Counted from the first letter of the stretch, positions 1-8,384 are shown. The stretch: DNA of 64,000 nt from Sphingopyxis bauzanensis (GCF_002205675.1 NZ_NISK01000003.1:62001-126000); one strand, 5' to 3'. The notes: generated by a model not told the origin, from the sequence alone. Translations and numbers: made by a program.

Positions 1-351
1 GACTTCCATCGTCCGCTTCCAGTCGGCCGCGGAGGTTTCAAGTGGATCGGCAACAATAACAATACCGGCATTGTTGACCAGAACGTCGATCACACCGACG
101 GAATTCGTGACGTCTTCCGCGAGTGCTTCGACCGTGCTGGCGTCCGACAAGTCGGCTTGGCGATGATGCGCGGCATAACCGGAGCTGCGCAGCGCGGTGG
201 CCGATTCTTCCGCCGCCGTGCCGTCAATGTCTACGATGACGATCTCCGCCCCCGCTTCGGCCAGCGCGCGCGCGATTTCTGCGCCAATACCTCGGCCGCC
301 GCCGGTGACCAGTGCCTTGCGGCCGCGCAGGCTGAATTTTTCAAGATACAT
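1..351 (-). CDS. SDR family oxidoreductase, N-terminal part (cut by window edge)
   Basis: The first 117 codons of a short-chain dehydrogenase/reductase can be read, starting at ATG 349-351. After MYLEKFSLRGRKALV comes the glycine-rich nucleotide-binding motif TGGGRGIG, then the acidic end of strand beta-2 (IVDID), which suggests NAD(H) preference, and the structural motif NNAG near residue 95. The catalytic Ser-Tyr-Lys lie beyond the window, so the substrate cannot be named. It is divergent from an acyl-CoA ligase with only 232 bp between the starts. That arrangement suggests shared control and perhaps a role in fatty-acid or related acyl-chain breakdown (inference). Confidence 0.9.
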   Translation of the reverse strand, partial: MYLEKFSLRGRKALVTGGGRGIGAEIARALAEAGAEIVIVDIDGTAAEESATALRSSGYAAHHRQADLSDASTVEALAEDVTNSVGVIDVLVNNAGIVIVADPLETSAADWKRTMEV

Positions 352-466
352 CGAAGACCTCTCGCCTTTGGCTGTGCCATTCGGCCCGCCGGCATATGCC
401 GGGAAGACCTACGCCACTATGCATTGTGAACGCGGTCGGGACTACCATCGCTTCCGTGATATTGCA

Positions 467-480
467 ATGAAACGTTTCAT
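467..480. promoter_or_regulatory. Perfect 14-bp palindrome in a divergent promoter region
   Basis: ATGAAACGTTTCAT is its own reverse complement and lies between the divergent SDR and acyl-CoA ligase starts, 116 bp from one and 104 bp from the other. Its size and symmetry suit a dimeric repressor such as a TetR- or LacI-type regulator, but no regulator gene is visible in the window. Operator function is inferred from position and symmetry only. Confidence 0.4.
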
Positions 481-583
481 CTTTATAAGTGCGAGTGGGT
501 TGGCCGGAATAATGAACCGGCCCGGGGCTCGGTAACCGGCGCATGAGGCGCCGGCTCGCGACCCGGAAAAATGAGGATGACCA

Positions 584-2239
584 ATGCCTGACGCGTCCAT
601 ATCGTTCAAACCGAGCTCGCCGTTCCATTCGGGTCTGCGACCGAGCGTGGCCAATTATGTGGCGCTGTCGCCGCTCAGCTTCCTGCCTAAGGCGGCGACC
701 GTTCACCCGCACCGCACCGCGCTCGTACATGGCGAGAAACGGCAAAGCTGGGACGAGACTTATCGGCGCTGTCGGCGCTTCGCCTCTGCGCTGCGGGCGA
801 GGGGGATCGAGCGCGGCGATACGGTGGCCATTATCGCGCCCAATATTCCCGCTATGTATGAAGCGCATTTCGGGGTTCCGATGGCGGGCGCGGTGCTCAA
901 TACGCTCAACACCCGGCTCGACGCGGAAGCGATCGCCTTCCAGCTCGATCATGGCGAGGCGCGCGTCCTGCTCGTCGACAGCGAGTTTGGCGCGACGATC
1001 GCCCGCGCGCTTGAGCTGGTGCAGGACAAGCCGTTCGTCATCGATATCGATGACGCGGTCTTCGAAGGCGCGGGAACGCGCACGGGCGAAATCGAATATG
1101 AAGATTTTCTGCAGGAGGGCGACCCGGATGCGGACTGGTTGCTTCCGGGAAACGAGTGGGACCCGATTTCGCTGAGCTATACATCGGGAACGACTGGTGA
1201 CCCTAAGGGGGTGGTGACCAATCACCGCGGTGCCTATCTGAACTCGCTGTCACAGATCGTGACGTGGAGCATGCCACCGCACCCAGTCTATCTGTGGACA
1301 CTGCCTATGTTCCATTGCAACGGGTGGTGCTTCCCTTGGGCCATCGCGGCCAGCGCGGGCGTAAATATCTGCCTGCGCAAGGTTGATCCGCCTCAGGTGC
1401 TTGACCTGATCGCGGAGCATCGGGTGACGCATATGTGTGGCGCGCCGATCGTCTATTCAATGTTGATTGATGCGGCGGATCGAGCCGGACGGAGCCTCTC
1501 TGAACGTGTCAAAGGACTCGTGGCAGGCGCCGCGCCGCCGACGGCGATGATCGAAGGGGCCGAGCGTACCGGCTTCGACATATCGCACGTCTATGGGCTC
1601 ACCGAAGTCTACGGCCCGGCATCGATCTGCGTGAAGCAGCCGGAATGGGAAGCGTTGTCGCTCGAAGCGCGGGCTCGGCTCAATGCGCGACAGGGCGTCG
1701 CGAGCATGTTGCAGGACGCTATGCTCGTGCTCGATCCTGAAACGCTTAAGCCCGTCCCTGCCGATGGCGAGACAGTGGGCGAGATCATGTTCCGCGGCAA
1801 CATCACGATGAGTGGTTATCTGAAGAATCAGACCGCGACCGACGCGGCCTTCGCGGGCGGTTGGTTCCATACCGGCGACCTCGCCGTGACCGAGACTGAC
1901 GGTTACGTTCGCATCACTGACCGATCGAAGGACGTGATTATTTCGGGCGGCGAAAATATCTCGTCGGTCGAGATTGAAGAGGTGCTCCATCGCCACCCCG
2001 CCATCAGCTTAGCGGCGGTTGTGGCAAAGCCGGATAAGCGATGGGGCGAGGTGCCTTGCGCATTCATCGAGTTGCGCGAGGGTATGAAAACGGACACGGC
2101 TGCGTTGACGTCGTTCTGCCGCGAACATCTTGCGGGATATAAGGTGCCCAAACATTTTGTATTCGGGCCGATCCCGAAAACGGCGACGGGAAAGGTCCAA
2201 AAGTTCATGTTGCGCGACGCTGCAGTAGCCCAAGGATGA
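584..2239 (+). CDS. Acyl-CoA synthetase (AMP-binding, ANL superfamily)
   Basis: This 551-residue protein is an ATP-dependent acid:CoA ligase, making an acyl-adenylate and then the CoA thioester. The P-loop motif YTSGTTGDPKG is at residues 199-209. HVYGLTEVYGP (A4/A5 region), GWFHTGDLA (A7) and the hinge RSKDVIISGGENIS follow, and the C-terminal catalytic lysine is K537 in TGKVQK. Length and motifs match the medium/long-chain fatty acid and methylmercaptopropionate CoA-ligase group; the actual substrate cannot be read from sequence. The start has GAGGA six bases upstream. It is divergent from an SDR gene, which suits a catabolic acyl-CoA pathway. Confidence 0.9.
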   Translation: MPDASISFKPSSPFHSGLRPSVANYVALSPLSFLPKAATVHPHRTALVHGEKRQSWDETYRRCRRFASALRARGIERGDTVAIIAPNIPAMYEAHFGVPMAGAVLNTLNTRLDAEAIAFQLDHGEARVLLVDSEFGATIARALELVQDKPFVIDIDDAVFEGAGTRTGEIEYEDFLQEGDPDADWLLPGNEWDPISLSYTSGTTGDPKGVVTNHRGAYLNSLSQIVTWSMPPHPVYLWTLPMFHCNGWCFPWAIAASAGVNICLRKVDPPQVLDLIAEHRVTHMCGAPIVYSMLIDAADRAGRSLSERVKGLVAGAAPPTAMIEGAERTGFDISHVYGLTEVYGPASICVKQPEWEALSLEARARLNARQGVASMLQDAMLVLDPETLKPVPADGETVGEIMFRGNITMSGYLKNQTATDAAFAGGWFHTGDLAVTETDGYVRITDRSKDVIISGGENISSVEIEEVLHRHPAISLAAVVAKPDKRWGEVPCAFIELREGMKTDTAALTSFCREHLAGYKVPKHFVFGPIPKTATGKVQKFMLRDAAVAQG

Positions 2240-2321
2240 TATTTTGCGCCTCGGGGTTAATCTTGAGGTCAAGCGCTCTTGACCCGCCCGCCGGTCAATC
2301 GCGCTGCTTAGTATTGGTCGC

Positions 2322-2575
2322 TGAAGCGCCCCGGGTTTCCCGGAGGCTCCTACTTGTGAGAAGAAGGAGCCACGATGAGCAAGACGACGAACAAGGTTTC
2401 ACCTGAGGTCCGCGAACGCGCTGTCCGGATGGTTGACGAGCACCGCGCCGATTACGGATCGGAATGGGCGGCGATGACCTCGATTGCAGGCAAGATCGGC
2501 TGCACGGCAGAGACGCTGCGCCGCTGGTGCTGCGAGGAGGCGAGCCGACGAGCGGGGCCAACAGCGACCATTGGG
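2322..2575 (+). mobile_element. Truncated IS3-type insertion sequence, left end only
   Basis: The segment starts with TGAAGCGCCCCGGGTTTCCC, which looks like an IS3-family terminal repeat, followed 50 bp later by the start of an OrfA-like reading frame. The similarity stops near 2575. No OrfB or right end follows, so the element was cut by a deletion or recombination. The exact right border is approximate. Confidence 0.6.
2375..2575 (+). pseudogene. IS3-family OrfA fragment
   Basis: The frame begins [20 protein letters not shown] and keeps the helix-turn-helix of IS3 OrfA proteins ([13 protein letters not shown] near residues 38-50). OrfA normally runs to about 90-100 residues with a leucine zipper. 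Here recognisable sequence ends after RRAGPTAT, and the frame runs on into unrelated DNA. It cannot make a functional transposase without OrfB. It lies next to a tRNA-Leu fragment, so this spot has taken more than one rearrangement. Confidence 0.65.
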
Positions 2576-2679
2576 GTGCAAATCAGACACTCTAAGGATC
2601 CAAACTTACACAAATCCTTACACAGTTTTCGTTTGCAGTCAAAAACATGCAGTGTTATCAACGCTATACGGAAGTCTCG

Positions 2680-2737
2680 CCGCACTCAAAATGCGGTTCC
2701 GCAAGGAGTGCTGGTTCGAGTCCGGCCAGGGGCACCA
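2680..2737 (+). pseudogene. 3' half of a tRNA-Leu(CAA) gene, likely attachment-site remnant
   Basis: From 2680 the sequence folds as the 3' half of a tRNA. The anticodon stem is CCGCA/TGCGG around loop CTCAAAA (anticodon CAA). A variable arm with TCC-GCAA-GGA follows, then a T arm GCTGG-TTCGAGT-CCGGC, the acceptor strand CAGGGGC, discriminator A and an encoded CCA at 2735-2737. The long variable arm and anticodon indicate leucine. No matching 5' half (a GCCCCTG acceptor strand and D arm) lies upstream. Similarity beginning exactly at the anticodon stem is typical of tyrosine-recombinase attachment sites left by integrated elements. Confidence 0.7.
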
Positions 2738-3083
2738 TCGGATTTTTCGACATTGTGTGCAGCCGTGGCCTTGGTCGGCGCGGCACACTGGCCGTTGGTT
2801 CGTGCAGCGGCGTGCCGTCGATGCGTCGGTGTTGCCATAATGGCGCTTAATGTCGCCGTGCTGGCACCGTTAAAACGTGAAAATTACGAAATTTATTCAT
2901 GGTTAGCCAGCAAGTTCGGCTGACGGATCGGTGGCGTTAGCCGAATGCCTGTAAACGACAACCTGCACGAGCATTGAAAAATAATGGAAAACACGATATC
3001 TAGGCTGGGCCAAATTTGCAGATTTCACAGCTTTTTTCGCGACTTGCCGTTCTCTCTGACTCTGCTCCGATAAGGTGGACGCC
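2738..3083. other. Intergenic stretch without a recognisable gene
   Basis: This stretch after the tRNA remnant is more AT-rich than its surroundings, especially 2870-3050, with runs such as a TTTTTT near 3033. Open frames cross it but show no family motif or good ribosome site. It must hold the promoter for the PilZ gene that starts at 3084; no element stands out clearly enough to name. Confidence 0.5.
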
Positions 3084-3698
3084 ATGAATCAACCCCGCCT
3101 CAGCGCCGAGCAGGAAATGGCCGCCGCCGCCAGTGATCGTCGCGGCGCCGATCGCTATCGCACCGTGTGGCGTATCGCAAAGATCATGCGCAACGGCGAT
3201 GCCGGGTTATGGCGCGTTCGCAACATATCCGACCGGGGGATGATGCTCGCCGCCGATGTCCCGATCAGCGTCGGCGAAAAGCTGGAAATCGCGCTGTCGG
3301 ACACGGTGCAGATCCGCGGTAAAGTCGTGTGGTCCGAGGACGGGCGCTGCGGCGTCGCGTTCGACAAGGAAGTTGACGTCGCCGACGTGCTCAAGCAACT
3401 GGCCGCGGAGCAGCGCGCCACCGGCTACCGCCAGCCGCGCCTGCCGGTGCATAGCCGCGCGCAGGCGGTGACCGACGAGGGGACGGGCAGTATCGAGCTC
3501 GTCGATCTGTCACAGCACGGCGCGGGATTCCTCCACGCCGGACATTTCGAGGTCGGCAAGGAGCTTGACCTGATCCTGCCCGGCGGCGTCAAGCGCCGCG
3601 CGATCGTGCGCTGGTCGCGCGCCGGGCGCGGCGGGCTGTGGCTGACCCAGCCGCTCGATCGCGCCGATCTGGAAAGCATCCGCCGCTTCGAAGGCTGA
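3084..3698 (+). CDS. Tandem PilZ-domain protein
   Basis: The product has about 204 residues and holds two PilZ domains, the cyclic-di-GMP receptor fold. Domain 1 has R-rich RRGADRYR near the N-terminus followed by NISDRGM. Domain 2, from about residue 118, has RLPVHSR followed by DLSQHGAGF. These correspond to the RxxxR and D/NxSxxG binding signatures, although the spacing in domain 2 is not a perfect consensus, so one domain may not bind nucleotide. ATG 3084 is chosen over GTG 3075 because AAGG at 3072-3075 is eight bases before the ATG. It stands alone, so its target (motility, exopolysaccharide or other) is unknown. Confidence 0.85.
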   Translation: MNQPRLSAEQEMAAAASDRRGADRYRTVWRIAKIMRNGDAGLWRVRNISDRGMMLAADVPISVGEKLEIALSDTVQIRGKVVWSEDGRCGVAFDKEVDVADVLKQLAAEQRATGYRQPRLPVHSRAQAVTDEGTGSIELVDLSQHGAGFLHAGHFEVGKELDLILPGGVKRRAIVRWSRAGRGGLWLTQPLDRADLESIRRFEG

Positions 3699-3713
3699 AC
3701 CTGTTTCGCGGCG

Positions 3714-4565
3714 TCAGATATCCTCGACCAGCCGTCCGTAAAGCTGCGGGCGGCGGTCGCGGAAAAATCCCATCCCCGCGCGGTGCTTTGCCGCGCGGTC
3801 GAGGTCGATCGTTGCGATCAGAACGCCGGTTTCGCTGGCGCCAAATTCCTGCGTCAAATCGCCCCATTCGTCGCTGATGAAACTGTGGCCATAGAAATTG
3901 GCGTCGCCCTCAATCCCGATCCGGTTCGCGGCGATCACGGGCATGCAGTTCGACACTGCATGCCCCTGCATCGCGCGGCGCCACATTCGGCTGGTGTCGA
4001 GGTCGGCGTCATAGGGCTCACTGCCGATCGCGGTCGGATAGAACAGCAATTGGGCGCCCATCAGCGCCATCGCGCGCGCGCATTCAGGATACCATTGGTC
4101 CCAGCACACCCCAATACCGATCCGCGCCCCGAAGACGTCCCACACCTTGAACCCGCTATTGCCGGGGCGGAAATAATATTTCTCTTCATATCCGGGGCCG
4201 TCGGGGATGTGGCTTTTGCGATAGGTGCCCATGATGGCGCCGTCGGGGCCGATCATTGCGAGCGTGTTGTAATAATGCGGCCCATCGCGCTCGAAGAAAC
4301 TGGTCGGGATCGCGATCTTCAGCTGGGCGGCGAGCGCCTGCATCGCGATGACGCTGGGATGCTCGGCGGTCGGGTGGGCCGAAGCGAACAAGGCCTCATC
4401 CTCGACCTGACAAAAGTACGGGCCCTCGAAGAGTTCGGGCGGCAGGATAACCTGCGCACCCTTGGTTGCCGCCTCCTCGACCATCGCGGTCACGGCCTCG
4501 ATATTGGTCTGGACGGGGCCGGGAAGGGGCAGTTGCAGGGCGGCGACGGTGATGGTGTGGGTCAT
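3714..4565 (-). CDS. aguB: N-carbamoylputrescine amidase
   Basis: This enzyme hydrolyses N-carbamoylputrescine to putrescine, CO2 and ammonia, the last step of the agmatine route. It is a nitrilase-superfamily amidase of about 283 residues, close to the family length near 290. The catalytic triad regions are visible: Glu in PELFEGPYF, Lys in RKSHIPDGPG and Cys in GVCWDQWYPE. ATG 4565 (MTHTITVAAL) is taken as the start; an upstream in-frame ATG at 4589 would add eight residues without similarity. The next gene upstream on the same strand is agmatine deiminase, which supplies its substrate, so function is well supported by both sequence and context. Confidence 0.95.
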   Translation of the reverse strand: MTHTITVAALQLPLPGPVQTNIEAVTAMVEEAATKGAQVILPPELFEGPYFCQVEDEALFASAHPTAEHPSVIAMQALAAQLKIAIPTSFFERDGPHYYNTLAMIGPDGAIMGTYRKSHIPDGPGYEEKYYFRPGNSGFKVWDVFGARIGIGVCWDQWYPECARAMALMGAQLLFYPTAIGSEPYDADLDTSRMWRRAMQGHAVSNCMPVIAANRIGIEGDANFYGHSFISDEWGDLTQEFGASETGVLIATIDLDRAAKHRAGMGFFRDRRPQLYGRLVEDI

Positions 4566-4624
4566 GGCGGTGGATATAAGCGAGCCCACGCATCTTGCCA
4601 GAGCAAAAGCTGCGATCCCATCCT

Positions 4625-4685
4625 CGTCATCCCGGCGAAGGCCGGGATCTCAACCGGCGAGATCCCGGCCTTCGCCGGGATGACG
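4625..4685. repeat. Family A palindromic intergenic repeat
   Basis: Two perfect 27-bp arms (4625-4651 and 4659-4685) containing CATCCCGGCGAAGGCCGGGA flank a 7-base loop. It lies between aguA and aguB. The same arms recur at 18363-18440. As RNA it would form a very stable hairpin, so it may act as a transcript stabiliser or attenuator between the two genes. Confidence 0.85.
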
Positions 4686-4702
4686 ATTAGAGAAGAGAGG
4701 CT

Positions 4703-5686
4703 TTAAGCTGGAAGCTGCTGGCTCGAGCAATGGAAGCTGCCGCCGCCGGCGATGATGCCGCGCGCGGGGACGCCCACGGCGCGGCGATCGGGGAATAGCG
4801 CCGCGAGTGCATCGACCGCGGCCTGATCGTTCTGGGCGCCATAGGTCGGCACGACGACGACGCTGTTGCCGATGTAGAAGTTCATATAGCTCGCCGCGGC
4901 GATCTCGCCGTCGATCTCGATGCGGCCGGGGGAGGGCAGGTCGACGATTTCAATGCCGCCGAACGCTGCGGTGCGGGCGCGGGCGTCGGCGTAGATGTGG
5001 GCGTTGGGGTCGTCGTCGCCCGCCGCGACGGGCAGCGCCAGTCGTCCTTCGCCGACAAAGCGCGCCAGATTGTCGACATGGCCGTCGGTGTGGTCGCCGA
5101 CCAGCCCGTTGCCGAGCCACAGCAGCCGGTCGGTACCCAGCGACTGGTGCAGCCGCACCGAAATATCATCGCGCGTCAGAGTGGGGTTGCGGTTGGGGTT
5201 GAGCAGGCATTCCTCGGTGGTGGCGCACAGCCCGGTGCCATCGACGTCGATCCCGCCACCCTCAAGCACCCAATCAAGGTGCTGCGTCGGCAGGTCCGCA
5301 TGCGCGGCGAGGATCGCCCCGACTTCCCGGTCGCCGGGCATCACGAACTTGTTGCCCCACCAGTTGAAGTCGAAATTGCGCGCCTCGCGCCTAGTGCCGG
5401 TGCCGACGGTGATCGGCCCTGTGTCGCGCAGCCAGATATCGCCGAAGGGAGCGACCAAAAGCTGCACCCCCTCATCGAGGAGCGTCTCGGCAACGTCGGC
5501 GTTGGCATGATCACGCACGAGCAGATGCACCGTCTCGCCGCGCCCGCCATCATGCACGGCGTTGGCAAAGGCCGCGACATCGCGCCGCGCGGCGTCGATC
5601 TGGCCCGACCATTCGTCGGCCAGATGGGGGAAGCCGATCCACACCGCTTGGTGCGGCGCCCATTCTGCGGGCATTATTAGGGTCAT
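4703..5686 (-). CDS. aguA: Agmatine deiminase
   Basis: This enzyme converts agmatine to N-carbamoylputrescine and ammonia. It is a guanidino-group modifying enzyme of the peptidyl-arginine-deiminase fold, about 327 residues. WLRDTGPI, EGGGIDVDG and the C-terminal GGGSFHCSSQQ are seen; the nucleophilic cysteine is about C320, and His is in DHTDGHVDN. ATG 5686 (MTLIMPAEWAPHQ) is chosen as the start. The longer frame from 5848 reads through an intergenic repeat and is not credible. ATG 5674 is also possible. It lies directly upstream of aguB with a family A repeat in between; together they make putrescine from agmatine. No arginine decarboxylase is in the window. Confidence 0.95.
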   Translation of the reverse strand: MTLIMPAEWAPHQAVWIGFPHLADEWSGQIDAARRDVAAFANAVHDGGRGETVHLLVRDHANADVAETLLDEGVQLLVAPFGDIWLRDTGPITVGTGTRREARNFDFNWWGNKFVMPGDREVGAILAAHADLPTQHLDWVLEGGGIDVDGTGLCATTEECLLNPNRNPTLTRDDISVRLHQSLGTDRLLWLGNGLVGDHTDGHVDNLARFVGEGRLALPVAAGDDDPNAHIYADARARTAAFGGIEIVDLPSPGRIEIDGEIAAASYMNFYIGNSVVVVPTYGAQNDQAAVDALAALFPDRRAVGVPARGIIAGGGSFHCSSQQLPA

Positions 5687-5719
5687 GCGTGTTCTCGTTG
5701 TTAAACTAGCTCCCGAGTC

Positions 5720-5804
5720 CGTTCGCCCTGAGCCTGTCGAAGGGCTGTTCTTTCTTCCAACGCAGAAGCAGAAGAACGGTGCTTCGACAAGCTCAGCACG
5801 AACG
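5720..5804. repeat. Family D-like inverted repeat (CTTCGACAAGCTCAGCACGAACGG type)
   Basis: The outer arms, CCGTTCGCCCTGAGCCTGTC on one side and GCTTCGACAAGCTCAGCACG on the other, are imperfectly complementary and enclose a second pairing of AAGAAAGAACAG-like bases. It sits between aguA and the M28 peptidase gene. The same theme (TCGACTTCGCTCGACACGAAC) recurs near 16870, 51000 and 55200. Confidence 0.75.
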
Positions 5805-5819
5805 GCGAGGGAAGGCTCG

Positions 5820-7514
5820 CTATTTCGCGGCGCTGCGCGACTTATCACGGGCGGCGCGGAATTCGTCGCCTTCGACCCAGTTCGGCCACGCCTCGGTCAT
5901 CGCCAGCATCCGGCCCGCGGCATAATAGAGGCGCAGGTCGGCCATCATGCCGCCCCAGTTGGTGATCGCCTCATATTCATCGCCCGGCGCGTGATAGCGG
6001 TTCTTTTCATAATCTTCAGACGCTTTCTGGCCCGCTTCGACGCCGCCCTCGACCAGCTCGTCGCCGCTGCCGAAGTTGAACATCGGCACGCCCAGCTTGG
6101 CAAAGCTGAAGTGATCCGAACGATAGTAAAAGCCCTTTTCGGGGGTGGGCTCGGCCTTGACCGTGCGGCCCTCCATCTTGGCAAGCTTTTCGACATAGTC
6201 GTCGAGTTCGGACTTGCCGCCACCGACGACCACGATGTCCTTGGCCGGGCCGACCGAGTTGAGCGCGTCCATATTGACCCCGCCGACGGTCTGCGACAGC
6301 GGGAACACCGGATTTTCGGCATAAAATTTCGATCCGAGCAGCCCCGACTCCTCGGCGGTCACGGCCAGGAACACGATGCTGCGGTCGGGCGCGCCCGCCT
6401 TATTGAACGCTTGCGCCAGCGTCACCAGGCCCGCGATGCCGGTCGCATTGTCGACCGCGCCGTTGCAGATGTCGTCGCCAGCGACCGGGGTGCAGCGACC
6501 CAAATGGTCCCAATGGCCTGTATAAAGCACATATTCGTCGGGGCGCTTGGCGCCCGGCAGCACGCCGATGACGTTGCGCGACATCTTCTTGGCGATTTCG
6601 TTGTCAAAGCTGAAGTTCGCCTTCACGCTGGTCAGCGCGACGGGCTTGAAGCCCTTCTTCTTCGCTGCTTCGCGCAGCGCGTCGAAATCCTGTCCGGCGC
6701 TCGCGAACAATTCCTTCGCCTTGGGTAGCTGGATCCAGCCGTTGGCGACGGTCTGGCTCGCGCCGCCGTCCTTGCTCTCGGCCAGATATTGCGTGCCGGT
6801 GTTGCTCGATTCGACGACGTTCCAGCCATAGGCGGCGGGTTCGGTGTCGTGGACGATCAGCACCGCTGCGGCGCCCTGCCGCGCCGCTTCTTCATATTTA
6901 TACGACCAGCGGCCATAATAGGTCATCGCGCGGCCGTTGAATTCGCCCTTGGCTTCCTTGGTCTGCCAGTCGGGATCGTTCACCAGAACGACGACGGTCT
7001 TCCCATTCACATCGAGCCCGGCATAATCGTTCCAGCCCTTTTCGGGGGCATTGATGCCGTAGCCGACAAATACGACATCGCTGTCCTTGACTGCGGTCGT
7101 CGGCTGGACGCGATAGCTGAACGCGACATAGTCCTTGGCAAATTGCGCAGTGACCGGCGTCTTGCCGCCGGTGAAGGTCAACCGCGTTGCATTTTTCGCA
7201 GTGATTTCGACCAGCGGCACATCCTGCGTCCAGCTGCCATTGTTACCGGGCTTCAGCCCCGCTTCCTGATATTTCTTGATCAGATAAGCGACCGTCTTTT
7301 CCTCGCCCGCGGTACCGGGCGCGCGGCCTTCATAGGCATCGAGCGACAGCTCCTTCGTGATCTCCTGAAGCGTCGCGAGCGACAGTTCGGGGATTTCGAC
7401 GTCGGGGATGGCGGTGGTGGTGGCGGCGGGCGCAGTGGCTTTGTCCGACGTGTTGCACGCGGCAACGGTCAAAAGCACCGCGAAGGCTGCGGTGGTTCGG
7501 GGGAAACGGAGCAT
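5820..7514 (-). CDS. M28 family zinc aminopeptidase, predicted lipoprotein
   Basis: The protein has about 564 residues and starts MLRFPRTTAAFAVLLTVAAC, a signal peptide ending in a lipobox (VAAC), so it is probably anchored in the cell envelope. Peptidase M28 zinc-site motifs are present: TGHWDHLG, NGAVDNATG, TAEESGLLGS and a late YRSDHFSFAKLGVP. A protease-associated (PA) domain occupies the middle (GAAAVLIVHD region), which is common in larger M28 enzymes. It should release N-terminal amino acids from peptides outside the cytoplasm. ATG 7514 is chosen because it begins the signal peptide; the frame extends upstream without support. Confidence 0.92.
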   Translation of the reverse strand: MLRFPRTTAAFAVLLTVAACNTSDKATAPAATTTAIPDVEIPELSLATLQEITKELSLDAYEGRAPGTAGEEKTVAYLIKKYQEAGLKPGNNGSWTQDVPLVEITAKNATRLTFTGGKTPVTAQFAKDYVAFSYRVQPTTAVKDSDVVFVGYGINAPEKGWNDYAGLDVNGKTVVVLVNDPDWQTKEAKGEFNGRAMTYYGRWSYKYEEAARQGAAAVLIVHDTEPAAYGWNVVESSNTGTQYLAESKDGGASQTVANGWIQLPKAKELFASAGQDFDALREAAKKKGFKPVALTSVKANFSFDNEIAKKMSRNVIGVLPGAKRPDEYVLYTGHWDHLGRCTPVAGDDICNGAVDNATGIAGLVTLAQAFNKAGAPDRSIVFLAVTAEESGLLGSKFYAENPVFPLSQTVGGVNMDALNSVGPAKDIVVVGGGKSELDDYVEKLAKMEGRTVKAEPTPEKGFYYRSDHFSFAKLGVPMFNFGSGDELVEGGVEAGQKASEDYEKNRYHAPGDEYEAITNWGGMMADLRLYYAAGRMLAMTEAWPNWVEGDEFRAARDKSRSAAK

Positions 7515-7698
7515 GACATATCCTTGGGGTTTCGTTCGTGATGCCCCGGCTTGTGCCAGTCGGGGCGCGGCGATGCAAGGAATGCGGCGGTGAGGCATTT
7601 GTCGCAAACATTGCCGGCAAGGCAACAAAGTTGCTTGAAAATTTCTGCGCGATCTTCAGCTTGTGCCGGCTGACAAAGCAACCGGTGAAGGGCTGAAA

Positions 7699-8324
7699 AT
7701 GAAAACCACGCTTTCGGGCGCAACGCGCTCTCGCTTTTTGCGCTCGCAATGACGTTGCCGGCGCTGTCTGATGCCAGGGCGCAGGCGGTGACGGACAATG
7801 CGGCGTGGTTCGGCGCGTTCGAATCGATTCGCGACGCCAGCCTGTCGCCTGACGGCACGCGGATCGCCTGTATCGAAAATGGCCAGGGGCTGATGCGCCG
7901 CCTGTTCGTCGTCGATACGACCAAGCGGGCGGCACCAAAGCAGATATTGTCGAGCGATGTCGACAATGGTTTTTTTGAGCTGGTGCGGCTGGGTCACCAA
8001 TGCGCGACTGGCCCGCCAGACGTTTCACCGGGACAAGCGGGCCGGCGAGATTGTCGGTGCGAGCAACATGATCGCGCTCGACGCGGCGGGCGGTAATCTC
8101 AAAGTGCTGAGTAACCGTCACAGCGCGCGCTCGCTCTATGCCGATTTTCGCGGTGGCCATGTGATCGACTGGTCGGCGTCTGACAAGGGTTCGTTGTTGA
8201 TGTCGCGCTCCTATGTTCCCGAAAACAACACCGGCACCAATATCCTGAACTAGGTCACAGTCTCGAAACCGGCGAAGCCCGCGCCGACAGGCTGCGCAAG
8301 ATTTCGGCGTTCTTGCCAAAGTGA
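7699..8324 (+). pseudogene. S9 (prolyl oligopeptidase) family peptidase, internally deleted and frameshifted
   Basis: MKTTLSGATRSRF at 7699 begins a signal peptide that continues in another frame as LFALAMTLPALSDARAQA. Then FGAFESIRDASLSPDGTRIA matches the first propeller blade of S9 peptidases. A second shift occurs at a run of seven T near 7969-7975, after which LSWCGWVTNARLARQTF continues the match. At 8253 the N-terminal part ends and the frame GHSLETGEARADRLRKISAF begins, resembling the region around the catalytic His at the C-terminus of S9 enzymes. Most of the propeller and the Ser/Asp part of the hydrolase domain are missing, so the gene is dead. Confidence 0.75.
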
Positions 8325-8330
8325 AACGAA

Positions 8331-8360
8331 AAGGGGCGGCCCGTCACCGGACCGCCCCTT
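8331..8360 (-). terminator. Rho-independent terminator of rpsD
   Basis: AAGGGGCGG pairs with CCGCCCCTT, with a short inner CCG/CGG pairing, and on the minus strand the stem is followed by TTTTCGTTT. It lies just beyond the rpsD stop codon. Confidence 0.8.
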
Positions 8361-8384
8361 GATTTCGTGCGATGAACCGCTGGA

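Noticed and set aside
2680-2737. A functional tRNA-Leu gene
   Set aside because: The acceptor 5' strand and D arm are missing, so no cloverleaf can form.
2375-2923. A 182-codon reading of the IS3 OrfA frame
   Set aside because: Only the first about 65 codons resemble OrfA; the rest runs through the tRNA-Leu remnant.
4625-4685. CRISPR repeat
   Set aside because: A single long palindrome without regularly spaced copies or cas genes; no CRISPR array exists in the window.
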